From: Cytophagales bacterium
GTDB taxonomy: Bacteria; Bacteroidota; Bacteroidia; Cytophagales; Thermoflexibacteraceae
Direction: 5' to 3'
DNA length: 64,000 nucleotides
Assembly (NCBI GenBank): GCA_004294445.1
Contig: REAZ01000009.1
Coordinates: 62,001 to 126,000 of the forward strand
This document shows, in pieces, positions 23,168 through 32,456 of this stretch. The number at the start of each line of letters is the position of its first letter. The stretch's first letter is position 1. Below the pieces are notes generated by a model that saw only the letters and a list, made by a program, of their open reading frames with translations, did not search any database and was not told where the DNA came from. The position numbers and the translations under genes were made by a program.

Positions 23168-26100
23168 TTACAGATTCAAAGCCTGTCTGAGCAGTGGAAT
23201 AGACTGCTGATAGGCTTTTTCTATTTGGTCTAACTGAGAAGCCATCTCTGTAAAGTCATTTGCCTTTAGCCGCTTATAGAAAGAGTCTGTGTCTTGGTAG
23301 AGCTTGAGCATACCTATTGTGCCAGATAAACCCTTGATAGTGTGTATGCTCACTGTTATTTTTGTAGTGTCATCATTTTCTATTGCCTTATGACTCTCCT
23401 CGATGAGGTTGCTCATGTCGTCCGTCAGAGAAGAAAATAGACCCGCCAAGTAAGTTACATTTCCTTTTGCCATTACTTTTATTCGCTCTATAGCTTCTAT
23501 CTGTATAATCATTTCTTGCTTGGCTACCGTTTCTGCTGTTTCGGTTTTCTGCTTTGTGTTTTCCAACTGATTTACAATTTTTTCGGGCAACCACTTTGCT
23601 ATTTTTTTTGATAGTTTATAAGGGTCTATGGGTTTAGCAAGGTAGTCGTCCATGCCTTGTTTTATGTATATGTCGCTATCTTCCTCCGTTGCATTTGCAC
23701 TCAGCCCGATAATTGGCGGGTGCTTATCTATCTCTTGCTTTATTTTTTGTGTGGCAGTAATACCGTCCATGATAGGCATAAAAATATCCATCAAAATCAG
23801 GTCGTAAGTGCCTTCTTTGGCTGCATTGAATCCTTCTAACCCGTTTTCTGCCAATGCTACTGAGCAGCCAAGATTTTCAAGCATCATCCGTACTACTTCT
23901 TGGTTTATTTTTCTGTCTTCTACCACAAGCACACAAAGTTGGTCAAACTTAAACAGAGGTTGGTCGGCTTCTTGGTCTGTGTCTGCTATCAATATATCGT
24001 CAGTTTTTTTGACGGGGATAGTAAACCAAAAAGTGCTGCCTTCATCTACCTTGCTTTCCACACCAATATCTCCTCCCCACAGCGATACAATTCCCTTACA
24101 AATAGAAAGCCCCAAGCCTGTACCTTCTATGCTTTTTGTATTTACTCCCTCTTCTACCTGATAAAACTTATCAAAAAGTTGGTGTTTATTTACCTCGCTA
24201 ATGCCTCTGCCTGTATCTGTAATGTGAATTTTGAGCATATAATCTGTTTCTTCCTTGTGGGCTAACACTTCTACTTTTAGTGTGATACTCCCTTTTTCTG
24301 TAAACTTTATCGCATTACTGAGCAGATTGGTAAGGACTTGCTGTAGCTTAGTTTCATCGGCTATGATGTAGCGGGGGGTAGCTGGGGCTATTTGAACAAA
24401 TAGGTTTAGTTCCTTCTGAATTACTAAGGGTGCAAAAAGTTGGCGGAGGTTGGCAACCATGTTATGAAATCCAAAACTTTGGAGCTTTAGGCTCATCTTA
24501 TCCGCGTCCAATTTGGCAAGTGTAAGTATGTCATTGAGGATAGTGAGCATATTTTTACTGCTCTTATGGATAGTTTTTACATAGATGCCTTGTTGGGGAG
24601 TGAGGGGCGTGTCCAATAGCAAATGTGCCACGCCAATGATACCGTTCATCGGCGTACGAATTTCATGGCTCATGCTGGCTAAGAAATCGGATTTCATCTG
24701 TAGGGAACGCTCGGCAAGTTCTTTGCCTTTTACTGCTTGAGCTATTTTTTTTCGCTCTGTAATATCCCTAATTACGAGTTGCATCAGTTTGTTATTTTCA
24801 TGTGTAGAAAAAGTAATAACTATCTCGGCAGGAATTTCCGCACCTGACTTGCTCATCAAAATACTTTCGTAGCTCAAAAATTTATCTCTCTCCAATATAG
24901 CTATTCGCTCTTTGAATTTATCTTGGTTCATGCCTTTTTCCACCATTTCAAACTTTATGTCTGAGGACAGAAGTTCCTCATTGGTGTAACCGAGCATCTT
25001 ACTTGCAATTTTGTTTACTTCTGAGAGTTTCAAATATCCATTTTCTTTCATCTCAAAGATAAAAATAGCATCATAGCCACTATTAAAAAGCTCTCTGAAT
25101 TTTGCCTCCGAAGACCGCAGGGAAATTTCAGCCAACACTTGGTCTGTAGTATCCCGCGAGGAAGTTTGCCAGCTAATCACATCTCCGTCTTCATCATAAA
25201 TATATTTGAGAATGCTACCAAACCATCTGTAATTTCCTTCTTTGGTTTGGAAACGATGTGTGATGGTAATGCCTTTTTGGTCTTCTGCTGGAGCGTGCTG
25301 TAGTTTTTCTCGTAGCAAAGCAGCATCTTCGGGGTGAAAGAAATCCACAAAGTTCTGATTGTAGAGTTCTTTTCTGCCATAACCTGTTAGCTTTTCTGTA
25401 GATGGGCTTAGGTACATCATGTTTCCATCGGAGTCGCACAGGGTAATCATCTCCACAGAATTATCGGCAAGCAAGCGTAGCCTTTTCTCATTTTCGGCTA
25501 ACTCGTCCTTGCTTTTCATGAGTTGCTTGAACAAATTTTGAGATTCATTGGCTGTTTTCCGAAGTTCTATTTCCCTCTCAAACTGCTCTGTAATATCTCT
25601 ACCTACACTTACGGTCATATTTACTTTTCCTGACTCATTTACTATAGGTGATTTTACAGTTTGGAATATACGCTCTTTGTTAGTAGTATCTTTGGCTACT
25701 TCTGTAATTTTTATGGTTTGCCCCGTTTCAAAAATATACTTATCTTGTTCTTTATACCTATTTTCAAATTCAGAGTCGTCAAAAATAGCCTCTGAAAACT
25801 TAGCGAATGTGTCCAAACTCATTTGGTAAAAATTATGGAAAGCCTGATTTGCCCATACATATTTTGAGCCTTCTTTTTTTACTAAAATATGGTCTTCAAC
25901 GGCATCAAGAATTTGGCGATACATTTCTTCTGAATTGCGCAGCTTGTCTTCGGCTAATTTTTCTTTGGTAATATCCGTGATTGTTAAGGCTACAGCCCAA
26001 ATTGTACCTGTATCACCATAGATAGGTATATAGCTGTATATATTCCATTTTCCTTTTTCTGTGGACTCTCTAATCGTCTTTATTCGCTCACCCAATAAAG

Positions 26101-26872
26101 CCTTTTTAAAATTGTATTTGAATCCTCTATCTATGATGAAATTATCAAAGAAAATTTCTTTTTCAGGATATTTCCCAATGGTAGCATAGGCAATATTTGC
26201 TGCTACTTTATTAAAAATAATAACTTTTCTCTCTGGGGAAAGAATAATAATACCATCTTGGCTACTATCCAAAAAGGCTTTGAGGTTTCGCTCAGATTTT
26301 TTAAGTACCTGACTCTGTTGTTCCAAAAACGACTTACTCTCCTGCAAACTGCCAAGTGTAGAAGTAAATTTGTAAATAATAACCAACCCTATCATCTCCA
26401 ATATGAGCAAGGCGAAAAGAAAAGGGAAAGGGTGCTTGTCGGGGCAGTCGCACAAAAAAGCATCTACGGAAACAGCGGTAAAAAAGAAGATAGAAAAAAA
26501 AATAGCAGAGCGAAACCTGTCAAAAACCAATAGGGAAGCTACAAAACCGATAAGGCACTGTAGCTTATAAGGGTAGAGAAATTGATTGTAGTGCAGCGAA
26601 CCTACAAAGAAAGAGGTATATGAAGCCAAATAAATGCCCGCAAGGTATGGCAAATAGGGCATCATGTACTTCTCTAAGATTGATTTTTGGAAAGAAGCAA
26701 ATAATAATACAATGGTGTAGAATGAATACAGGAGGTATATCCAATAAAGAGATACCGTATTGACGTTACTAATAGAGATAGCATAGCCACCAATACTCAC
26801 TGAAAGGAGGGCTACTACCGAAAATAATTGCCAATAAAATATATTGTTTTCTGTCCTGCCTGCTGTATTCAT
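23168..26872 (-). CDS. multi-PAS hybrid sensor histidine kinase with receiver and HPt domains
   Basis: 1234 residues from ATG 26872 (MNTAGRTENN); an in-frame TTG lies three codons upstream. About six membrane segments (to ~170), a short coiled coil, then PAS domains beginning near LKAFLDSSQDGIII, YRQILDAVEDHILV, LRLLADNSVEMITL and FRELFNSGYDAIFI. HisKA follows (FLASMSHEIRTPMNGIIGVAHLLL), then HATPase_c (LTNLLSNAIKF, DTGRGI, GTGLGLSI), a receiver (VVEDRKINQEVV ... LILMDIFMPIMDG) and a C-terminal HPt (VSIHTIKGLSGTIGM). It is a full phosphorelay in one chain; no output regulator lies nearby. The ATG is nine bases after the trpG stop codon, so it probably shares the attenuated trpG transcript. 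Confidence 0.95.
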   Translation of the reverse strand: MNTAGRTENNIFYWQLFSVVALLSVSIGGYAISISNVNTVSLYWIYLLYSFYTIVLLFASFQKSILEKYMMPYLPYLAGIYLASYTSFFVGSLHYNQFLYPYKLQCLIGFVASLLVFDRFRSAIFFSIFFFTAVSVDAFLCDCPDKHPFPFLFALLILEMIGLVIIYKFTSTLGSLQESKSFLEQQSQVLKKSERNLKAFLDSSQDGIIILSPERKVIIFNKVAANIAYATIGKYPEKEIFFDNFIIDRGFKYNFKKALLGERIKTIRESTEKGKWNIYSYIPIYGDTGTIWAVALTITDITKEKLAEDKLRNSEEMYRQILDAVEDHILVKKEGSKYVWANQAFHNFYQMSLDTFAKFSEAIFDDSEFENRYKEQDKYIFETGQTIKITEVAKDTTNKERIFQTVKSPIVNESGKVNMTVSVGRDITEQFEREIELRKTANESQNLFKQLMKSKDELAENEKRLRLLADNSVEMITLCDSDGNMMYLSPSTEKLTGYGRKELYNQNFVDFFHPEDAALLREKLQHAPAEDQKGITITHRFQTKEGNYRWFGSILKYIYDEDGDVISWQTSSRDTTDQVLAEISLRSSEAKFRELFNSGYDAIFIFEMKENGYLKLSEVNKIASKMLGYTNEELLSSDIKFEMVEKGMNQDKFKERIAILERDKFLSYESILMSKSGAEIPAEIVITFSTHENNKLMQLVIRDITERKKIAQAVKGKELAERSLQMKSDFLASMSHEIRTPMNGIIGVAHLLLDTPLTPQQGIYVKTIHKSSKNMLTILNDILTLAKLDADKMSLKLQSFGFHNMVANLRQLFAPLVIQKELNLFVQIAPATPRYIIADETKLQQVLTNLLSNAIKFTEKGSITLKVEVLAHKEETDYMLKIHITDTGRGISEVNKHQLFDKFYQVEEGVNTKSIEGTGLGLSICKGIVSLWGGDIGVESKVDEGSTFWFTIPVKKTDDILIADTDQEADQPLFKFDQLCVLVVEDRKINQEVVRMMLENLGCSVALAENGLEGFNAAKEGTYDLILMDIFMPIMDGITATQKIKQEIDKHPPIIGLSANATEEDSDIYIKQGMDDYLAKPIDPYKLSKKIAKWLPEKIVNQLENTKQKTETAETVAKQEMIIQIEAIERIKVMAKGNVTYLAGLFSSLTDDMSNLIEESHKAIENDDTTKITVSIHTIKGLSGTIGMLKLYQDTDSFYKRLKANDFTEMASQLDQIEKAYQQSIPLLRQALNL

Positions 26873-26881
26873 AGCTATCAA

Positions 26882-27457
26882 TTAATTTATTAACCAGTTG
26901 GCTATCATCTGTTTGCCAAATTCTGTAATATAAGATTCGGGGTGAAACTGTACGCCTCTTACATTGTATTCTTTGTGCCGCAATGCCATGATGTTGCCAT
27001 ACTCGTCTGTGGCAGTAACTTGCAGACATTCAGGCAAATCGTGCTTGTTTACTATCCAAGAATGGTAGCGACAAGTAGCAATCTTATCGGGAATTTGGTC
27101 AAAAAGATTTTCCTCACGGTCTAAAATGGTAATGTTGGTGGCAACACCGTGAAATACATCTTCCATATTGCTGATGCTGCCCCCAAAAGCCTCGCCAATA
27201 GCCTGATGCCCAAGGCAAACGCCCAAAATACTCTTTGTTGCTCCGTATTTTTTCAGAAGTTCGGGCATAATTCCTGCCTCCGCAGGCACACCCGGGCCGG
27301 GGGAAAGCAAAATTTTATCATAATTTGCTACTTCTTCAACTGTGATTTTATCATTTCTGACGACCGTAGGCTCCTGCCCTAAGTCTTTTAAAAGATGTAC
27401 TAAGTTATAAGTAAAAGAATCGTAATTGTCTAAGACTAAAATTTTCATCGAACTCAT
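26882..27457 (-). CDS. trpG: anthranilate synthase component II (glutamine amidotransferase)
   Basis: 191 residues from ATG 27457 (MSSMKILVLDNYDSFTYNLVHLL). Class I glutamine amidotransferase with the oxyanion motif LLSPGPGVP, the nucleophile elbow ILGVCLGHQAIGEAFGG and the catalytic His/Glu in GVQFHPES. TrpG supplies ammonia to TrpE for anthranilate synthesis. PabA of folate synthesis is nearly identical in sequence, but the tryptophan-coding leader peptide upstream argues for trpG. The frame is open further upstream to 27505, but that extension lies inside the terminator hairpin and is rejected. trpE and the other trp genes are not in the window. A hybrid kinase follows after nine bases. 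Confidence 0.93.
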   Translation of the reverse strand: MSSMKILVLDNYDSFTYNLVHLLKDLGQEPTVVRNDKITVEEVANYDKILLSPGPGVPAEAGIMPELLKKYGATKSILGVCLGHQAIGEAFGGSISNMEDVFHGVATNITILDREENLFDQIPDKIATCRYHSWIVNKHDLPECLQVTATDEYGNIMALRHKEYNVRGVQFHPESYITEFGKQMIANWLIN

Positions 27458-27473
27458 GGGTTTGTTTGTAAAT

Positions 27474-27511
27474 AAAAAAAGGCTTACTGTTGGTGTGAAC
27501 AGCAAGCCTTT
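27474..27511 (-). terminator. attenuator terminator of the trp leader
   Basis: On the minus strand a 14-bp stem (AAAGGCTTGCTGTT / AACAGTAAGCCTTT, one G-T pair, loop CACACC) is followed by seven T. It lies between the leader peptide and the trpG start (27457), so it can stop transcription before trpG. Confidence 0.9.
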
Positions 27512-27551
27512 CCTGACTTTTATAGGTTTACCTCATACGATAGAGCCTCGT

Positions 27552-27611
27552 TCACACAGCTAATTTAGGGTGCCAAGAAAGCCAATTATCGTATGAAGTT
27601 GTTTTAATCAT
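27552..27611 (-). CDS. trpL: trp leader peptide
   Basis: A 19-codon open frame reading MIKTTSYDNWLSWHPKLAV, stop TGA at 27552-27554. Trp codons are at positions 10 and 13; two Trp in 19 residues is far above chance for this A/T-rich sequence. Its last bases overlap the antiterminator strand (27550-27557), and codons 6-9 overlap a strand that pairs with 27533-27542. This is the layout of a ribosome-stalling attenuation leader that senses charged tRNA-Trp. Confidence 0.82.
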   Translation of the reverse strand: MIKTTSYDNWLSWHPKLAV

Positions 27612-27807
27612 TATATTTTTTAAAGATATTTTATAACACTTTTTTAAAAGGCTAACAAATAAAACAAATTTTATAAAGTTTTACAAGTTTTTTACGATAT
27701 TTTTACCGTACAAATAGTTTTATAAACCTTCAAGGGAGAAAAATAGTTATAGAAACAATATTTGCTAATTTTTTCAATAACAATAAATCATACTTTAACA
27801 CAAAGCA

Positions 27808-29184
27808 ATGTTAGGAATATCCGCAAATGACAGTAACATAGACGATAAAATCTATAAACAAAAATTAAGCTCATCAGAGGTATTGCTTACACCAAGAGCC
27901 GCCAAAGTATTGGTTTTTTGGCTTTTGGGTTTCTTTTTGCTTTTTCTCATCACGCTTTTTCTGCCTTGGCAGCAGAATATTCAAGCTACGGGGGATGTAA
28001 CGGCACTGCGCCCCCAAGACCGACCGCAAACCGTAGAGTCTGCCATCGCGGGCAGGATTATTCGGTGGGGAGTGGCAGAGGGGCAGTTTGTTCATAAGGG
28101 AGATACGATTTTGCAGTTGGCAGAAATTAAAGACAAATTTTTTGACCCAGAGTTACTCACCCGATTAGAGGAGCAGTTGCAAGCCAAAAAATCGGGCTTA
28201 GTAGCCTACAACTCAAAAACAGTAGCCCTGAACAGTCAAATAGCAGCCCTAACGCAAGGACTACAGTTGAGCTTGGCAAAGGCTCGCAACAAATTGCAAC
28301 AAAACCAATACAAACTCATCAGCGATAGTACGGATTTCGAGGCAGAGAAAATAAACTATAAAGTTGCTACCGACCAGCTAAAACGCCAAGAGGAATTATA
28401 CAAGAAAGGTTTAGTGCCGCTAACAGCCTTAGAAACTCGTAGGCTAAAATTTCAAGAAGTAAGTGCAAAAATCACTTCTTCTGAAAATAAGGTATTAGCC
28501 GCTCGGAATGAGGTGCTTAATGCCATGATAGAGTTAAATTCTTTGCGTGCTGAATATACTGACAAAATCTCCAAATCACAGTCAGACCTTAGTTCGGCAT
28601 TTGGTTCGGTAGCAGAAGGGCAGGGCGACCTCTCCAAACTGACCAATGAATATGCGAATATGAAAATCCGAAATGAGCAGTATTTCATCATAGCTCCCCA
28701 AGATGGGTATATAGTGAAAGCGATGAAAACGGGCATCGGCGAAACCATCAAAGAAGGGGAAGCCGTAGTGATGATTATGCCTAATAATCCTCGTGTGGCG
28801 GTTGCTCTGTACGTAAAAGCAATGGACGTGCCTTTGCTTTCCATAGGGCGAAAGGTCAGATTGCAGTTTGAAGGTTGGCCTGCTTTGCAGTTTTCGGGCT
28901 GGCCAAGTGTGTCAGTTGGTACTTTTGGCGGCAGAGTAGAAGTGATAGATGCGGTAAATAGCAAAGACGGCAAATACCGAATCTTAGTTAGCCCAGACCC
29001 CGAAGATGAGCCGTGGCCTATGCAAATTAGGCAAGGTTCTGGCGCGCTCGGCTGGACGATGCTCGACGATGTGCCTATTTGGTTTGAGATTTGGCGACAG
29101 CTAAATGGCTTCCCGCCAAGCCTTAAAGACAAGCCCGATGACCTCATCTATGGCGATAAGGGTAGCGGCAAAGGCGAATACTAA
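27808..29184 (+). CDS. HlyD-family membrane fusion protein
   Basis: 458 residues. A short cytoplasmic N-terminus and one transmembrane helix (LVFWLLGFFLLFLITLFLPW, ~35-55) are followed by the first half of a lipoyl-like domain (PQTVESAIAGRIIRWGVAEGQFVHKGDTILQLA), a long alpha-helical hairpin (coiled coil ~115-290), the second lipoyl half (YFIIAPQDGYIVKAMKTGIGETIKEGEAVVMI) and a beta-barrel domain (RKVRLQFEGWPALQFSGWPSVSVGTFGGRVEVI). It is the periplasmic adaptor of a type I secretion or ABC export system, but no ABC transporter or TolC-like gene is adjacent. Divergent from trpG. Confidence 0.88.
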   Translation: MLGISANDSNIDDKIYKQKLSSSEVLLTPRAAKVLVFWLLGFFLLFLITLFLPWQQNIQATGDVTALRPQDRPQTVESAIAGRIIRWGVAEGQFVHKGDTILQLAEIKDKFFDPELLTRLEEQLQAKKSGLVAYNSKTVALNSQIAALTQGLQLSLAKARNKLQQNQYKLISDSTDFEAEKINYKVATDQLKRQEELYKKGLVPLTALETRRLKFQEVSAKITSSENKVLAARNEVLNAMIELNSLRAEYTDKISKSQSDLSSAFGSVAEGQGDLSKLTNEYANMKIRNEQYFIIAPQDGYIVKAMKTGIGETIKEGEAVVMIMPNNPRVAVALYVKAMDVPLLSIGRKVRLQFEGWPALQFSGWPSVSVGTFGGRVEVIDAVNSKDGKYRILVSPDPEDEPWPMQIRQGSGALGWTMLDDVPIWFEIWRQLNGFPPSLKDKPDDLIYGDKGSGKGEY

Positions 29185-29275
29185 TTTTTGTTCTTTTTTC
29201 TAAATCAATTAATTTCAGCATATATTTGCAAAAAAACATTTTATATTTTATAATTCATCACTTATAATTCTCAAA

Positions 29276-30184
29276 ATGAGCTTATTAACGATTGGAACGG
29301 TAGCTTTTGATGCTATAGAAACGCCCTTTGGAAAGACAGATAAGATAGTAGGCGGGGCAGCTCCCTATATTGCTTTGGCAGCTTCCTACTTTACAAATAA
29401 AATAAATTTGGTGTCTGTAGTCGGTGACGATTTTCCACAGAATTTCATCAATTTGTTGGAAAAGCATGGCACAAATACTGAAGGCTTGCAAATCAAAAAA
29501 GGAGAAAAATCTTTCTTTTGGTCAGGGAAATACCATGACGATATGAACTCACGCGATACACTTGCTACAGAACTAAACGTATTGGCTGATTTTGACCCTG
29601 TTATCCCAAAAAGCTATCAAGACTGCAAGGTGCTAATGCTCGGCAATCTTACCCCTACTATTCAGCAAACCGTTATCAAAAGATTGGAGCGCAAGCCACA
29701 ACTTATAGTGATGGACACGATGAATTTTTGGATGAATATAGCCTTAGATGAACTCTTGGAAACACTCAAATTGGTAGATGTGCTTTGCATCAACGACTCC
29801 GAAGCTCGCCAACTAAGTGGAGAATATTCTTTGAAAAAAGCGGCTAACAAAATTTTAGCCATGGGTCCTCGCTATCTCATTATCAAGAAGGGAGAGCATG
29901 GTGCTTTGCTTTTTGGTGAAGACCAAGTGTTTTATGCTCCAGCTTTGCCCTTAGAAGAAGTTTTTGACCCAACAGGGGCAGGCGATACTTTTGCAGGAGG
30001 CTTTTCGGGCTATCTTGCTCATTCAGAAATTATTAATTTTGGTGCTATGAAACGTGCTATTATTTATGGCTCGGCATTGGCATCTTTTTGCGTAGAAAAA
30101 TTTGGTACAGAGGGCATTATTGGACTTTCGCAAGAAGCCATAGAAGCAAGAGCCAGACAATTTACCGAAATGGTTACTATTTAA
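29276..30184 (+). CDS. PfkB-family sugar or nucleoside kinase
   Basis: 302 residues. PfkB signature 1 region (VGGAAPYIALAASYFTNKINLVSVVGDDFPQNFINLLEKHGTNTEGL) and the catalytic signature 2 with the GAGD anion hole (FDPTGAGDTFAGGFSGYLA). The ribokinase-like fold phosphorylates a sugar or nucleoside; the substrate cannot be told from sequence. Its stop codon slightly overlaps the end of the convergent MFS gene. Confidence 0.92.
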   Translation: MSLLTIGTVAFDAIETPFGKTDKIVGGAAPYIALAASYFTNKINLVSVVGDDFPQNFINLLEKHGTNTEGLQIKKGEKSFFWSGKYHDDMNSRDTLATELNVLADFDPVIPKSYQDCKVLMLGNLTPTIQQTVIKRLERKPQLIVMDTMNFWMNIALDELLETLKLVDVLCINDSEARQLSGEYSLKKAANKILAMGPRYLIIKKGEHGALLFGEDQVFYAPALPLEEVFDPTGAGDTFAGGFSGYLAHSEIINFGAMKRAIIYGSALASFCVEKFGTEGIIGLSQEAIEARARQFTEMVTI

Positions 30185-31302
30185 TCTTTTGCTTTCGAAG
30201 CCAATACTACTATCATAGCCGTCAGGATAGCGATAAGCCCTAATGCGATTCTCAGAGAGAGCAGTTCAGCCAAAAAGCCAATGATGGGAGGACCTAAAAG
30301 GAATCCTGTGGAGCCAATGGTTGTTACTGCCGCTAATGCTACTCCTGCCGACATGGTTTTAGACCTGCCTGCCAAGCTATATACCAAAGGCACGCCTGTA
30401 GAAAGCCCTAAGCCTACCAGAGAAAAACCTATAATAATGACTACGGGATAGGGGAAAATAAGAGCGAGCAACATTCCTACGCAGGCTGTAGTACCGTTTA
30501 TTTCCAACAAGCGAATAGCTCCGAAACGTACTGTGAGCCAATCTCCTCCAAATCTTCCCATCGCCATCGCAAAGGAAAAAGCCGTAAAGCCCGCAGTGCT
30601 TAAGCCCGACGCACTCGTAAGGACTTGTTTCAAATAAACCGAACTCCAATCTGCCATTGCCCCCTCGCCTACCATCACACAGAAGGCAATCATGCCCAAG
30701 CCCATCAGGGTAGCATCGGGCTTGGCAAAAAGCGGATGCCCTTCTTGCTGTGCCAAATCTTTCCGCAATAGATGACGATAGTAAAACAAGGCTAAAAGGC
30801 TAAGAAACGCCCAAACACTGCTAAAATGTACAAAAAGAGAAATTTGGAACTCTTCCATGATTCCGCCTATAGCCGCCCCTACCATCGCTCCTAAGCTAAA
30901 CATACCATGAAAAGCCGACATAATTGGTCGCTTATATTCTATCTCCACAGCTATTGCCTGAGTATTCACGCTAATATTGAGCAAGTCGTTGGCAAAGCCA
31001 AAAAAAAACAACACGACACCCAAAATAAACGGGCTTGGGGAAAAAGCAATGAGCGGCAAAATAGCACAAGATAGCAAAACGGAAAAAATAACTAAGTACC
31101 TGCTTTTGAAGCGCGTGGTGAGCCAGCCTGCAATAGGCAATGTAAGCAAAGAACCCAAAGGCATTGCAAGCAAGACCGTACCAAGAATGGCGTGATTTAT
31201 TTGCAATTTTTCTTGAATAAGCGGAATACGTGATGCCCAGCTTGCGATGGCTACGCCACAGATAAAAAACATCATAGCAATGGCTATTCTATTGATTTTC
31301 AT
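30181..31302 (-). CDS. MFS transporter
   Basis: 373 residues with about 12 hydrophobic segments. Typical major facilitator features: GSLLTLPIAGWLTTRFKSRY between helices 2 and 3, and AMGRFGGDWLTVRFGAIRLLEING in the second half (repeat motif A-like). The pattern GTVLLAMPLGS ... VNTQAIAVE...RPIMSAFHGMFSLGAMVGAAIGG resembles the YbjJ/FucP-like sugar-permease subgroup. Last gene of a three-gene unit: its ATG overlaps the stop of the TPR lipoprotein gene by four bases (ATGA), so translation is coupled. Confidence 0.9.
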   Translation of the reverse strand: MKINRIAIAMMFFICGVAIASWASRIPLIQEKLQINHAILGTVLLAMPLGSLLTLPIAGWLTTRFKSRYLVIFSVLLSCAILPLIAFSPSPFILGVVLFFFGFANDLLNISVNTQAIAVEIEYKRPIMSAFHGMFSLGAMVGAAIGGIMEEFQISLFVHFSSVWAFLSLLALFYYRHLLRKDLAQQEGHPLFAKPDATLMGLGMIAFCVMVGEGAMADWSSVYLKQVLTSASGLSTAGFTAFSFAMAMGRFGGDWLTVRFGAIRLLEINGTTACVGMLLALIFPYPVVIIIGFSLVGLGLSTGVPLVYSLAGRSKTMSAGVALAAVTTIGSTGFLLGPPIIGFLAELLSLRIALGLIAILTAMIVVLASKAKD

Positions 31303-32432
31303 AATGAATCTTTTTTCTGTATTTCTTGCTGAAGTTGGGATTCTCTTTGCTTTTGCATAAGATAAAGTGTATATTCGGGTGATTTTTTGTACTCTTCAAA
31401 CTCTATTTTTCGGACTACTCGCCTAATATCCATCTGGATTTGTGCGTTTTCTCTGTCCATCATCAAGGCACGTTGGTAGTGCTTTAGGGCATCTGTAAGT
31501 CTTTTGAGGTGATATTCGTAAATAGCCCCAAGCAGGTAATGTCCTCTTTCTACATCAGGTTTTTCTATTAAAACTTTGGTAAGGTACTGTTCTGCCCTTA
31601 CGTAGTTTTGCTTGTTTATGCAGTATATAGCAACTTGGTAGCCCGCCTGCCAAATCTTATTGTCCAAGTCAAAAGCCTGACTGTAACGCACTATGGCAGA
31701 ATCATAGCTTTTTAATGCCCACAGAGAACGCCCGTAGGCAAAGTATAAGGAGGCATCTTTTCCACAATTTTGTATCGCTTTTTGGGTATAGCGAATAGAG
31801 GTTTTATAAGCTCCATAGTTGTTATAAAGATTAGAAAGTGCTGTATAAGCATCCTTATAATCTTTTTTCAGAACAATGGCTTGGTTTAGGTACTCTATAG
31901 CGTGTGCAGTATCTTTGGCTTGAAAATATGTAACGCCTCTGTAGTATTTTAGTTCGGGGAGTTCGGGTAGCACCTCTTGGACTTTATCGAGGTAAAAAGC
32001 GGCTTTCTGATAATCTTTGGCATAATAGCTCATTTTGCCCATCAGCATATCGGCATCTACCTGCCTAAAACCCTTGTTTTCAGCTTTTTTGCCCGCTTTC
32101 AGTGCCTCCTCATACTCTTGTTTGATTTCATGTATTTGGGCTTTTACAAAATAATATATCGCCTTTGAGGAGTCGAGCAAGATGGCTTGTTCTATGTCTT
32201 TTTGAGCCAAATTTTCTTTTTCTGCTTCCAAGTTCAGACTTGCTCGCCTAAAATAATAATCTGCTACATTTGGATATTCTTTGATGACATCATTCATGTA
32301 GCTAATTTTTTTTGTCAAAGTAATGTCATTCTGCTTTGGTAAAGGGGCAGTTTTTTCTTGTATCTGCTCTTGGCAAGAGGCAAATAGTAGCAAAAGTCCA
32401 CTGAAAAAGAATATGATATTTTTGAGATTCAC
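31299..32432 (-). CDS. TPR-repeat lipoprotein
   Basis: 377 residues. Lipoprotein signal with lipobox LFASC (Cys about residue 20), then at least seven tetratricopeptide repeats (for example AIEYLNQAIVLKKDYKDAYTALSNLYNNYGAYKTSIRYTQKAI and ERGHYLLGAIYEYHLKRLTDALKHYQRALMMDRENAQIQ). The last 30 residues are charged helix. Outer-membrane-associated scaffold of unknown partner. It sits between lptE (24-base gap) and an MFS gene (ATGA overlap) in one operon. Confidence 0.9.
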   Translation of the reverse strand: MNLKNIIFFFSGLLLLFASCQEQIQEKTAPLPKQNDITLTKKISYMNDVIKEYPNVADYYFRRASLNLEAEKENLAQKDIEQAILLDSSKAIYYFVKAQIHEIKQEYEEALKAGKKAENKGFRQVDADMLMGKMSYYAKDYQKAAFYLDKVQEVLPELPELKYYRGVTYFQAKDTAHAIEYLNQAIVLKKDYKDAYTALSNLYNNYGAYKTSIRYTQKAIQNCGKDASLYFAYGRSLWALKSYDSAIVRYSQAFDLDNKIWQAGYQVAIYCINKQNYVRAEQYLTKVLIEKPDVERGHYLLGAIYEYHLKRLTDALKHYQRALMMDRENAQIQMDIRRVVRKIEFEEYKKSPEYTLYLMQKQRESQLQQEIQKKDSL

Positions 32433-32456
32433 TTCGGCATCTATATTTTTACAAAG

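Larger units (their letters stand above)
27474..27611 (-). promoter_or_regulatory. tryptophan transcription attenuator upstream of trpG
   Basis: Three pairings are visible on the minus strand. Region 1 (27596-27587, TCATACGATA) pairs with region 2 (27542-27533, TATCGTATGA), 10 bp. The antiterminator strand (27557-27550, GTGTGAAC) pairs with GTTCACAC (27500-27493) inside the terminator, 8 bp. The terminator itself is the third. The last two exclude each other. A ribosome finishing the peptide covers GTGTGAAC and lets the terminator form; one stalled at Trp codons 10 or 13 covers region 1, leaves GTGTGAAC free and favours read-through into trpG. Confidence 0.82.

Noticed and set aside
27458-27505. 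Longer N-terminus of trpG
   Set aside because: It lies inside the attenuator terminator hairpin; MSSMKIL or MKIL is the normal start of the family.
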